Shown here: positions 7,685 through 13,612 of the stretch, one piece after another
How positions within the stretch are numbered: the first letter of the stretch is position 1
Layout: each line of letters opens with the position of its first letter
Assembly: GCA_030837265.1 (NCBI GenBank)
Contig: JAUPKV010000376.1
Location: forward strand, 1 to 15,899
Source: Methanobacteriota archaeon
GTDB lineage: Archaea > Halobacteriota > Methanosarcinia > Methanosarcinales > Methanosarcinaceae
DNA length: 15,899 nt
Direction: 5' to 3'
Notes under the pieces: model-generated
What the model was told of the DNA's origin: nothing
The model's input: only the letters and a program-made list of their open reading frames with translations
Database searches by the model: none
Translations under genes and position numbers: made by a program

Positions 7685-7778
7685 CTGAGACGGATACACA
7701 CCTAGAATCACGTGGGTCCGACTTCGTAGTCCACCTAACATTTTTTTAGAGGACATGCTTTGTTGGGTCCTGTCTCAG
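7685..7778. ncRNA. Candidate structured RNA or MITE remnant
   Basis: A closing stem pairs CTGAGAC (7685-7691) with GTCTCAG (7772-7778) and continues with GG/CC after a one-base bulge. Inside are a hairpin GACT-TCGT-AGTC (7720-7731) flanked by GTGG/CCAC, and a second stem ACCTAACA (7733-7740) with TGTTGGGT (7761-7768) around a 20-base loop. This makes a three-way-junction-like fold in noncoding DNA between divergent genes. Read on the minus strand it could be the leader of the DUF3303 gene; read on the plus strand it ends in a pyrimidine-rich tract at 7781-7797. The ends could also be terminal inverted repeats of a small non-autonomous element; a clear target duplication is not seen. Strand and nature are undecided. 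Confidence 0.4.
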
Positions 7779-7799
7779 ACTCCTTTCTCCTTATTTTAA

Positions 7800-7829
7800 C
7801 TGCTTCCTGATTTTGAACTCTGGAAGCAG
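7800..7829. repeat. Hairpin CTGCTTCC/GGAAGCAG
   Basis: A perfect eight-base stem (7800-7807 with 7822-7829) around a 14-base loop. It sits between the folded region at 7685-7778 and the promoter of the next gene, and may belong to the same transcript as the former. Confidence 0.45.
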
Positions 7830-7886
7830 GATGCACAAAAGGTTATTAGAATATACTTTAAGTATGCAAGTACATTTGAATGCACA

Positions 7887-7899
7887 TTAAATATATATG
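7887..7899 (+). promoter_or_regulatory. TATA box for the QueG-like gene
   Basis: TTAAATATATATG fits an archaeal TATA element. Transcription would begin near 7924, giving a leader of about 35 bases that includes the GAGGAG ribosome binding site at 7948-7953. Confidence 0.5.
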
Positions 7900-7959
7900 A
7901 ATTACTTTAAATAAAATAGTTTGAGTTTTATCAACAAGAGCATGATTGAGGAGTAGATA

Positions 7960-9066
7960 ATGGAAGAACAAACGGAAGAACCGAAAGTGGAAGAACAAAC
8001 CGACAAATCCAGAATGGAAAAGCTGACCGAAGAACTTAAAGAGATGGCTTTGACCCTTGGAGCCTTTAAAGTGGGTATTGCGACGACTGAAACCCTTGCT
8101 GGGGGGCCTCCGTCTGTCGATCTCACATACGTGCTACCAGGAGCAAAATCAGCAATTGTTTTTGCCCTGGCGTTTGACCAGAACCTCATTGACCCTTACT
8201 TCAAAAAAGAGGACCATAAAGCTCTTGACATCAACAAGGTGCGAATCACTACCCTTGCCAACGGGGTAGCCCTTGAAATTGCCGGGTTCTTACAGCAGTA
8301 TGGGTACAAAGCTGTTCCCCAACTTGCAAATTTCGTTTACCGCCAGGACTCGGAAAACTGGCTGCTGGATATGCACCCCCCGATTTCCCACAGGTATCTG
8401 GCTGTCCGATCAGGGATAGGGCATTTCGGATATTCCGGCAACATTATCACTAAAGAGTATGGATCAGCAATTGTACTGGCTTCGGTAGTTACGGACGTAG
8501 AGCTTATCCCAACAGAACCCCTGCCGGAAGAAGAAAATTACTGTGACGAATGCAAGATCTGCCTTGCAGTCTGTTCCTCCGGATACGTGGACCCGCTTGA
8601 GAAGGTCACGGTAACCCTTGGAGGAAAAGAGTTTAGCTACGGGAAGAGGAGAAGCAATGCTCGCTGTTTCCTTGTCTGCGGTGGGCTAACCGGTCTGAAT
8701 GCTTCGGGGAAATGGTCTACCTGGTCTCCTGCTCGCTTTGAGATCCCCCAAAAAGATGAAGATTTTGTTGCTGCACTTCCAGGCACCATAGAAGCGTATA
8801 CACAAAGGCCTAAGATCAAAGGCGGGTTTTTTATCTGCCTTATCCCTGGGAATCGAATGGAATATACCTGTTCAAGTTGCCATTTTGTTTGCCACCCCGA
8901 TAAAGAGATCAGGAAGGCACGTTATAAGATGCTCACGGAAAGCGGCGTTGTCATACAGGAATCCGATGGAACCCTTAAAGCGGTATCTCCTGAGGAAGCA
9001 AAAAAATATATCGAGTCCATGCCCCCGGAGAGGAGAAAACTGTACGAATCAATTCAGGAGAAGTAA
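7960..9066 (+). CDS. QueG-like iron-sulfur protein (epoxyqueuosine reductase/reductive dehalogenase superfamily)
   Basis: This 368-residue protein resembles the catalytic part of epoxyqueuosine reductase QueG. C195, C198, C201 and C205 (CDECKICLAVC) form a CX2CX2CX3C cluster site. C304, C307 and C311 (CSSCHFVCHP) supply part of a second, with C236, C240 or C293 possible fourth ligands. The segment RYLAVRSGIGHFGYSGNIITKEYG (145-168) is the family's conserved core near the corrinoid site. The C-terminal HEAT-like tRNA-binding part of QueG is absent. The first 20 residues are a low-complexity EEQTEEPKVEEQTDK repeat. Archaea make archaeosine, not queuosine, so the true substrate is probably different; a cobamide-dependent redox step is plausible. 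GAGGAG lies six bases before the ATG. A hairpin terminator follows. No operon partner. Confidence 0.8.
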   Translation: MEEQTEEPKVEEQTDKSRMEKLTEELKEMALTLGAFKVGIATTETLAGGPPSVDLTYVLPGAKSAIVFALAFDQNLIDPYFKKEDHKALDINKVRITTLANGVALEIAGFLQQYGYKAVPQLANFVYRQDSENWLLDMHPPISHRYLAVRSGIGHFGYSGNIITKEYGSAIVLASVVTDVELIPTEPLPEEENYCDECKICLAVCSSGYVDPLEKVTVTLGGKEFSYGKRRSNARCFLVCGGLTGLNASGKWSTWSPARFEIPQKDEDFVAALPGTIEAYTQRPKIKGGFFICLIPGNRMEYTCSSCHFVCHPDKEIRKARYKMLTESGVVIQESDGTLKAVSPEEAKKYIESMPPERRKLYESIQEK

Positions 9067-9070
9067 CCAA

Positions 9071-9095
9071 TATAAACCGAAATCCGGTTTTATAT
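9071..9095 (+). terminator. Hairpin terminator after the QueG-like gene
   Basis: AAACCG (9074-9079) pairs with CGGTTT (9085-9090) around a five-base loop and is followed by a short T/TATA run, directly after the stop codon. The same TTTTATATAAA stretch could double as a TATA box. Confidence 0.5.
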
Positions 9096-9103
9096 AAAGT
9101 AGA

Positions 9104-9175
9104 ATGAATAATTTCATCAAGAAAATAATGAATAAAGTAATGAAAAAAGTAATGAAAAACGGATTTTTTCTTTAG
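9104..9175 (+). CDS. Possible 23-residue cationic amphipathic peptide
   Basis: A short frame from ATG 9104 to TAG encodes a lysine- and methionine-rich helix with the core IKKIMNKVMKKVMKNG. The repeated lysines and isoleucine/valine residues would make one charged and one hydrophobic face. The coding part is built from three 12-base units at 9122-9157, the last two identical (AAAGTAATGAAA). There is no clear Shine-Dalgarno sequence, so expression is uncertain. The rest of 9176-9320 shows only a small hairpin TTTGC/GCAAA near 9193-9212 and AT-rich DNA. Confidence 0.2.
   Translation: MNNFIKKIMNKVMKKVMKNGFFL
9122..9157. repeat. Tandem 12-base repeat, three units
   Basis: Units at 9122-9133, 9134-9145 and 9146-9157; the second and third are identical, the first differs at two bases. 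The length is a multiple of three and stays in frame with the short peptide reading frame. Confidence 0.5.
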
Positions 9176-9328
9176 AAATAAGGATGACAATCTTTGCTTT
9201 GTTTTTGCAAAGTAAAGAATTGCTTCAGGTTTTTCATTTTTTACGATTTTATGTAAATAAGGTAATTACCTGGTTTGTTTCAATCTTTGTTCTCTTCTTC
9301 AGTTAATAATTTGTAATTGGTCAGTTAT

Positions 9329-9366
9329 GGTTATATACTTAATCGGTATCAAAATGTACTAAGTAC
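9329..9366 (+). promoter_or_regulatory. Promoter and possible operator of the winged-helix gene
   Basis: A TATA box TTATATACTTAA begins near 9330. About 25 bases on, at the expected transcription start, lies the perfect inverted repeat GTACT-A-AGTAC (9356-9366). Such a site would suit repression by a dimeric winged-helix protein, most simply the product of the gene itself. The leader would be about 95 bases. Confidence 0.4.
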
Positions 9367-9454
9367 GTTGCTATGACCCTGGGAGTTATACAAGACACAA
9401 AAAATATATTAAAGCCCTAAAAATTGAAGAAGGATAAGTTGGTGGAGTTCAACC

Positions 9455-10297
9455 ATGAAAGTCGGAAGTGAGATCATAGAAAAATCCTCTGCAAGCCCGG
9501 TAATATCTGAGGACCGGAAAAGGGAGGAAATGAATGCTATTAGGGAAAAGCTTTCGGAGATGCACAACGATATCAAGAAAATAATTGAATTTTCTAACAA
9601 ACGTCGCTTCGAAGCTGTCCTTGAAAGCTCGAGACGTGAGTACTCTAATGTTCTTCTGAACCACCTCCTCGAAGATATAGAATCTGGTCTTGAACGCAAT
9701 ATGGTAAAGAAATGCCCTGAAAAGATAAATTGCACTTCCGCGTTTAAGTCTCTCCTACAGCAGAATGCAGGACTCATTAAGCTTGAAAAAGTTGATGATA
9801 CGCTAATCTCGAACAATCGAAAAAAGCTTGATGAACTGAGATGTGGAGCTCCGTTCAGCAAATGCGAGCAATGTTTTTCAGAAGTTTCGAGCCTCTTCAT
9901 CAAACAGGTCAATCTTATGCATTCTATGCGGATTTACTCAGATAAACGGGAATATAAATCCGATATTTCGTCCATGAAAACAGATATGATTATGAGTGAG
10001 ATCCTGGAGCCGGTCTCAAATAACCATCGCCTGGATATTTTAAGGGCAGTTGCATTCGAAGTTAAATGTTTCTCCGCTTTTTCCGAACTGACAAGCCTTA
10101 GAGGAGGAAACTTGCTTTTCCATTTACAGAAACTCTTAGATAGCGGCTTGATTCTGCAAATGCATGAAAGGGGGGATTATATGATAACTGATAAAGGATT
10201 AAAAATTCTTGAGGGCTTGCAAGAAATTTATTCCTCGCTCCAATGCTCTCCATTGCAGAACCATGAAGAAAATATTCTTCAGGGAGAGAATGAATAA
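9455..10297 (+). CDS. Winged-helix (ArsR-like) transcription regulator with N-terminal cysteine-containing domain
   Basis: The 280-residue protein ends in a winged helix (about 178-255): LEPVSNNHRLDILRAVAFEVKCFSAFSEL is the entry helix, GGNLLFHLQKLLDSGLI the recognition helix, and ERGDYMITDKGLKIL the wing. This form is common among Methanosarcina regulators. The first 175 residues are largely helical and charged, and hold C87, C93, C130, C137 and C140 (CPEKINC and CGAPFSKCEQC). These could bind a metal or iron-sulfur cluster, or respond to redox, making the protein a sensor; that is inference. GGTGGAG lies seven bases before the ATG. No ligand-binding family is recognised. It is convergent with the pilin gene, so a direct link is not shown. 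A palindrome at its promoter hints at autoregulation. Confidence 0.8.
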   Translation: MKVGSEIIEKSSASPVISEDRKREEMNAIREKLSEMHNDIKKIIEFSNKRRFEAVLESSRREYSNVLLNHLLEDIESGLERNMVKKCPEKINCTSAFKSLLQQNAGLIKLEKVDDTLISNNRKKLDELRCGAPFSKCEQCFSEVSSLFIKQVNLMHSMRIYSDKREYKSDISSMKTDMIMSEILEPVSNNHRLDILRAVAFEVKCFSAFSELTSLRGGNLLFHLQKLLDSGLILQMHERGDYMITDKGLKILEGLQEIYSSLQCSPLQNHEENILQGENE

Positions 10298-10366
10298 AGA
10301 GTTGATTCTTTGATTTGTTTTGAATAAGTTGATGATGATTTTTAATTCAACCGCATAAGTCCCTTA

Positions 10367-10837
10367 TCAGAACTTGACATCTGTGTTGGTAATCATTTGC
10401 CTGGTCTTCACATCGATGATTTTAATGTTTACGGTGTCACCAGATACCGGTCCCTTTCCAAAAGCGTTGTTTCCGTTAAAATCTGCCAATGGGAGCAATT
10501 TCGTGTCACCGATACTCATGTCACCAAGACTGGTAGCGTCAATAAGAACAGATTCGGCTCCGTTAAGAGACGCTTTAACCTGCGTTATGTTTGAATCTCC
10601 GAAACTAACCTGATCTCCACCAAGGTGTGTGAGTTTTATAGATGCTGGAACATTATTTGTAGCAGTGGAATTTTCTAAAATCTCAATACTTCCTTTCGGT
10701 GCGGATTGTACAGGTTCGTTATTGAATGCGGTTGATGAATAAATTGCAGCGAGGATAACCGTTATTGCGAGCATCAAAAGGGTGCCAACAACAGGGGATA
10801 CTGCGAATTTATTCTTAAGTAGTTTTCTTGAGACCAT
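10367..10837 (-). CDS. Archaeal type IV pilin-like protein
   Basis: This 156-residue protein starts MVSRKLLKNKFAVSPVVGTL, a short basic leader followed by the archaeal pilin signature AVSPVVG and a hydrophobic helix (12-34, LLMLAITVILAAIY). A class III prepilin peptidase should cut just before AVSPVVG, leaving the helix to pack in a filament. The rest (SIKLTHLGGDQVSFGDSNITQVK onward) is a beta-rich head typical of the Pilin_N/DUF1628 group, for surface attachment or as a minor pilin. I chose ATG 10837, not 10912: GGAG lies nine bases upstream at 10846-10849, and the 25 extra residues of the longer frame do not resemble a leader. No other pilus genes are nearby. A TATA-like AAATTATAAAA lies near 10921-10933. 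Confidence 0.85.
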   Translation of the reverse strand: MVSRKLLKNKFAVSPVVGTLLMLAITVILAAIYSSTAFNNEPVQSAPKGSIEILENSTATNNVPASIKLTHLGGDQVSFGDSNITQVKASLNGAESVLIDATSLGDMSIGDTKLLPLADFNGNNAFGKGPVSGDTVNIKIIDVKTRQMITNTDVKF

Positions 10838-10988
10838 AAGCTTCTTCTCCGTTAAAGACGCCAGACAGAAAGCCTGCATGGAAATCTTAAAATTTAATAT
10901 ACACGGATCCAATGATCGACTTTTATAATTTTATCATCACTGTTATCATTGATTGTGTATGTAACTAATTTATACGTTTTTTAAAAGA

Positions 10989-11014
10989 TTACATTTTTAT
11001 ATTTTTAAATGTAA
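10989..11014. repeat. Hairpin 1 of the 10.9-11.2 kb spacer
   Basis: TTACATTT (10989-10996) and AAATGTAA (11007-11014) form a perfect eight-base stem with a ten-base T/A loop. It is AT-rich, so weak alone, but it is the first of three in 220 bases. Confidence 0.4.
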
Positions 11015-11084
11015 GCGGAATTCGTTTCAGCAACGATAAAATATCCGCATAGTAAAATCACATCCTAAAATACTTAAAACTTTT

Positions 11085-11116
11085 CATAAAGTTTTGCCTA
11101 AATTGTAAACTTTATG
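11085..11116. repeat. Hairpin 2: 10-base perfect stem
   Basis: CATAAAGTTT (11085-11094) and AAACTTTATG (11107-11116) pair perfectly around a 12-base loop. No gene is present on either strand here. Confidence 0.5.
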
Positions 11117-11175
11117 GTATTGCCGAAAATGGAAACATTATTTACAACAGGTAAATACAAGACTTGAGAAAAGTG

Positions 11176-11212
11176 AATGGGTGGGGAAAATGAAGCTAAA
11201 CTCCCACCCATT
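11176..11212. ncRNA. Hairpin 3: GC-rich 10-base stem, possible small RNA
   Basis: AATGGGTGGG (11176-11185) and CCCACCCATT (11203-11212) pair perfectly around a 17-base loop. It stands out as GC-rich in AT-rich DNA. On the plus strand a T-rich stretch follows (TTTGGTCTGGATTTTCTTT), on the minus strand CACTTTTCTC. It could be the body or terminator of a small RNA. Strand and start are not defined by the sequence. Confidence 0.4.
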
Positions 11213-11417
11213 TGGTCTGGATTTTCTTTGGGCGATGGTATTAAACCCAATTTCTTGGGCATTTACATATTAAATTTTTTAATATTAATAGTTTTTTGTA
11301 CAGTAGTGAATATTTTAACATCTAGAAAATAATTGACCGGTTTAAATTTTTTTATCAGTTTTCTATTTAGAACCGCGAACTTCTGAACATTTACATCTTA
11401 TTTAAAGGTGATCAAAA

Positions 11418-11537
11418 ATGGAATTTTGGGCTGGAATAGTAATAATGCCCCCCTCTGTGTTTGTTTATGTCTATTTTGATATCTTAGCCAGCCCTAATAT
11501 AATAGGGGGTTCCCTCGGCATAATATGTACGATCTAA
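11418..11537 (+). CDS. Small hydrophobic protein, 39 residues
   Basis: An ATG at 11418 is preceded by AAAGGTGATC, close to the ideal complement of the 16S rRNA tail and well spaced. The frame gives a 39-residue peptide starting MEFWAGIVIMPPSVFVYVYF and ending in TAA at 11535-11537. Residues 6-24 are almost wholly hydrophobic, and a second hydrophobic stretch with glycines follows (27-39), so it should be a membrane peptide with one or two short spans. I know no family match. It stands alone in the 1.1-kb gap between the pilin and DUF1699 genes, downstream of three hairpins. Confidence comes mainly from the ribosome binding site and from the GC rise over the frame. Function unknown. Confidence 0.55.
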   Translation: MEFWAGIVIMPPSVFVYVYFDILASPNIIGGSLGIICTI

Positions 11538-11730
11538 AAATATTTATACTTTATTGATATATACGTAAAAATTTTAACCATCTTAAAATTTATAATCAGT
11601 GGAATATATAAAAATGGATATTTTTTTGAGTTTTTAAGAACTAAGAACTTTTCCAAGCTTCTACTTATCTCTAAATTTTTTAATCCTTTATCATAAAGTA
11701 TCCGAATTGGACCAAAATAGCAGATTAAAT

Positions 11731-11871
11731 TTATAATAAAATATTATCTATTCTTTTCTTCAAGTTTTCTAAAATCATTATTTCGTTATTAATACTATAT
11801 TCCAAAAATTCCTTTTCAATCTGCAAAATTTCGAAATTGTAGTCTATTATTTGGGGTTTCATATCTATCAT
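11731..11871 (-). CDS. Possible 46-residue charged protein or gene remnant
   Basis: A frame from ATG 11871 to TAA 11733-11731 encodes 46 residues rich in Ile, Glu, Asn and Lys, starting MIDMKPQIIDYNFEILQIEK and ending KKRIDNILL, probably a helix or coiled coil. The nearest purine-rich signal (GGGGT) is 13 bases upstream, farther than usual. Immediately downstream another frame stays open for some 60 codons without a start, so this may be part of a decayed gene. The DNA here is very AT-rich, which lengthens chance frames. No family recognised. The remainder of 11538-11926 shows only an inverted repeat TTGGGGT/ACCCCAA (11851-11890) enclosing a 14-base AT palindrome (11871-11884). Confidence 0.25.
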   Translation of the reverse strand: MIDMKPQIIDYNFEILQIEKEFLEYSINNEIMILENLKKRIDNILL

Positions 11872-11926
11872 ATTTTTAAAAATACCCCAATGTTATAAAA
11901 ACATTTTTTTAAAACAGAAGATTTGA

Positions 11927-11978
11927 ACTGGAGAATATGAGAAAGTTAGATCTCTTTCTGCAAAATCTAATCTCCAGT
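11927..11978 (-). terminator. Long hairpin 3' of the DUF1699 gene
   Basis: ACTGGAGA (11927-11934) and TCTCCAGT (11971-11978) form an eight-base stem, with an inner TTAGAT/ATCTAA stem (11946-11951 with 11965-11970). It begins about 30 bases past the DUF1699 stop, and on the minus strand is followed within 20 bases by a TTTT run. It probably marks or protects the 3' end of that transcript. Confidence 0.5.
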
Positions 11979-12006
11979 AAGGACCTTCACGTATCCATCT
12001 GAGAGT

Positions 12007-12414
12007 TCAGGCATGAACTTCCTTGTTCAGGATATAAGCAACCATTCCAGGGGTGATCTTGCTTTCCCTTGAAACTTTGGCCTCAATATCCTCGGTAGAC
12101 TTACCTTCGTTTTTCATAGCCTTTATCTTCTCAATCACCGAAGATGGAATATTGTAGTATTCATTTATGTCTTTCCTGTGGCCCCAGACGTCTCCTTCCA
12201 GAAGCTGGATCCTCTGCATACCAAGAAACATTTCTATGGACTTTGAGACTGTACGTTTGTATGATTGTGGCAACTGGAGTACCTCTAGTTTTGGGCAGGT
12301 TTCTACAAGTCCGAAGATATCCTTGTTAGAAGGCCTGAAGGCCAGGTGAACAACACGCTCATTAGGGTTGAGAGTAAAAATCTCATCTCTGGAACTAACT
12401 ACTCGAATTTTCAT
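12007..12414 (-). CDS. DUF1699 family protein
   Basis: This 135-residue protein matches DUF1699, a family I know chiefly from Methanosarcinales and whose function is undescribed. The first part (MKIRVVSSRDEIFTLNPNER, then VVHLAFRPSNKDIFGLVETC) resembles a short leucine-rich-like beta/alpha unit. The central LEGDVWGHRKDINEYYNIP is the most characteristic stretch. Residues 94-130 (IEKIKAMKNEGKSTEDIEAK onward) look like a helix-turn-helix with a resolvase-like spacing, so DNA binding is possible. The ATG has GGGGTAA seven bases upstream and a TATA box at the right distance, so the gene is probably well expressed. Soluble, no signal. It stands alone; the hairpin at 11927-11978 follows it. Confidence 0.82.
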   Translation of the reverse strand: MKIRVVSSRDEIFTLNPNERVVHLAFRPSNKDIFGLVETCPKLEVLQLPQSYKRTVSKSIEMFLGMQRIQLLEGDVWGHRKDINEYYNIPSSVIEKIKAMKNEGKSTEDIEAKVSRESKITPGMVAYILNKEVHA

Positions 12415-12468
12415 ATTTTACCCCACATAAAGTTTTTATTTGTACCTCGGTATAAAGTACTCTTACTT

Positions 12469-12483
12469 AATATATATATTTAT
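12469..12483 (-). promoter_or_regulatory. TATA box for the DUF1699 gene
   Basis: The minus strand reads AAATATATATATTAAG-like. A start near 12443 gives a leader of about 29 bases containing GTGGGGTAA before the ATG. Between 12484 and 12848 I see no gene: only AT-rich DNA, the hairpin at 12683-12712 and a seven-base inverted repeat TTCTCAA/TTGAGAA (12770-12803). Confidence 0.5.
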
Positions 12484-12682
12484 CTCAATCTGGTATAATA
12501 ATTTCTAGAGTATTTTGAGCTTTTTAAGACTTTTAAACTCCCTAACTTAACTGAAAATAACTTAATATCGAATCCATCTTCATTTTATAAACCAATTATT
12601 CTTCATTTACGTCGTTTTTTGTTATTACTTCATTTTTTATTATTTATTCCTATTGTAATTTTTTCAAAAAACTGCTTCAATT

Positions 12683-12712
12683 ATCCTGCCTTTTGATTTC
12701 AGGATCTTTTTT
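12683..12712 (+). terminator. Hairpin plus T-run
   Basis: ATCCTG (12683-12688) pairs with CAGGAT (12700-12705) and CTTTTTT follows, the shape of an intrinsic terminator on the plus strand. No plus-strand gene ends here now; it may be a leftover, or act on the minus strand for the livF remnant. Confidence 0.35.
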
Positions 12713-12848
12713 ATTTATTCGGCGGAATTTTAATTTAGTATTTCCAGTCTAAAAAAAGAAAATGACTTATTCTCAAAGTACTTCTTCCTGCCTGTGTTGA
12801 GAACATGTGAAGAAATAACTGATAATGAGAGAAAATAACAGAGATAAA

Positions 12849-13083
12849 TTAAAGTCCCACGCAGAAGTTCTCAAATAGCTCCTGGATGAGCAATTCCTCC
12901 GCTCTCCCTTCGACTCCTTCCGTTCATCAGTATGTACACGCATTATCGCTTATTTCCAGTGCTTTTTCCGCAGCCATTAGGACCTGCGTTTGTAGTGACC
13001 TTACCTTTCTCCACTATTGAGTTTATGTTAAAGAGGATGTGCAGCTCCTTGTAACCTGCGGAGATATTTTCAACTCTCAGCAC
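12849..13083 (-). pseudogene. livF: livF remnant (branched-chain ABC transporter ATPase), internally deleted
   Basis: The 5' part reads as the LivF N terminus (VLRVENISAGYKELHILFNI) up to the Walker A motif GPNGCGKST, then stops at 12945-12943. Directly after, in shifted frames, come EKALEISDNAC, VYILMNGR and VEGRAEELLIQELFENFC, which correspond to the LivF C terminus. So about 150 central residues (Q-loop, signature, Walker B and H-loop) are gone, and the remaining ends carry frameshifts. LivF would be one of two cytoplasmic ATPases of a branched-chain amino acid importer. The GTG start at 13083 overlaps the livG stop by 14 bases, as in intact liv operons. Not functional. Confidence 0.75.
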
Positions 13084-13582
13084 CAAGATACATCTCCACA
13101 ACCTCCGGATTTTCTAATATTTCTTTGTCTCTCCCCTCAGCGATAATTCTTCCGCCGGACATGACGTAAACCTGGTCAACGTATTCCAAGAATTATCTCC
13201 AAACGATGCTCTACAATTAGAAACGAAACTCCCGAGATAGAGAGTTCTCTTAGCTTTTTAAGTATATCATGGGATAAATCAGGAGCTATCTCTGCAAGAG
13301 GCTCATCCATAATAACAAGTTTTGTCTGACACATAAGTTTTGTCTGACACATAAGTGCTCTACCTATCTCAAGAAGCTTTAGCTGCCCCCCATTGAGGTT
13401 CATTGCCCTCTCGTTCCACATATGTTCTATCCCTAAAAGATGCAGAATTGAAAAAGCTCTTTTTACAAGCATATCTTTAAAAATCAGCTTCTCATGAAAC
13501 TCTGAATTATACTTTCCCCATAGTTTGCTTCTGTTATAAGCAGATTCTCAAGAACCGTAAGTTTTAGAAGCGGTTGCGAAGT
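13070..13582 (-). pseudogene. livG: livG remnant (branched-chain ABC transporter ATPase), truncated and frameshifted
   Basis: Three pieces in different frames give the C-terminal half of LivG. The first (13484-13582) reads TSQPLLKLTVLENLLITEAN and ends MRS-stop. The second, from about 13515 to 13176, reads KDMLVKRAFSILHLLGIEHM, a weakened ABC signature LNGGQLKLLE, Walker B VIMDEP and the H-loop VEHR. The third (about 13190-13070) reads EYVDQVYVMSGGRIIAEGRD and ends YLGAES-stop. The last shift looks like one extra G near 13186. An 18-base tandem duplication adds a second LMCQTK. The N terminus with Walker A is absent. It lies upstream of livF in normal order. Confidence is in the family and its decay. 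Confidence 0.78.
13321..13356. repeat. 18-base tandem duplication inside livG
   Basis: TTTGTCTGACACATAAGT occurs twice head to tail (13321-13338 and 13339-13356). It is in frame and duplicates six residues just before Walker B. Both copies are identical, so it is recent or from slippage. Confidence 0.9.
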
Positions 13583-13612
13583 ACTTTACCTGGTCTTAAG
13601 CTACAACGCCTC

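Noticed and set aside
7685..7778. tRNA gene suggested by GTGGGTCCGACTTCG
   Set aside because: It lacks a proper T-loop GTTCRANTC, an acceptor stem of seven pairs and a D-arm; the pairing pattern does not form a cloverleaf.
10838..10912. 25-residue N-terminal extension of the pilin
   Set aside because: No ribosome binding site or leader-like sequence; the inner ATG at 10837 has GGAG and gives a normal prepilin leader.
11560..11727. Second minus-strand open frame next to the 46-residue candidate
   Set aside because: No start codon near its beginning, very AT-rich composition and no recognisable family; it may be decayed coding DNA, but that cannot be shown.
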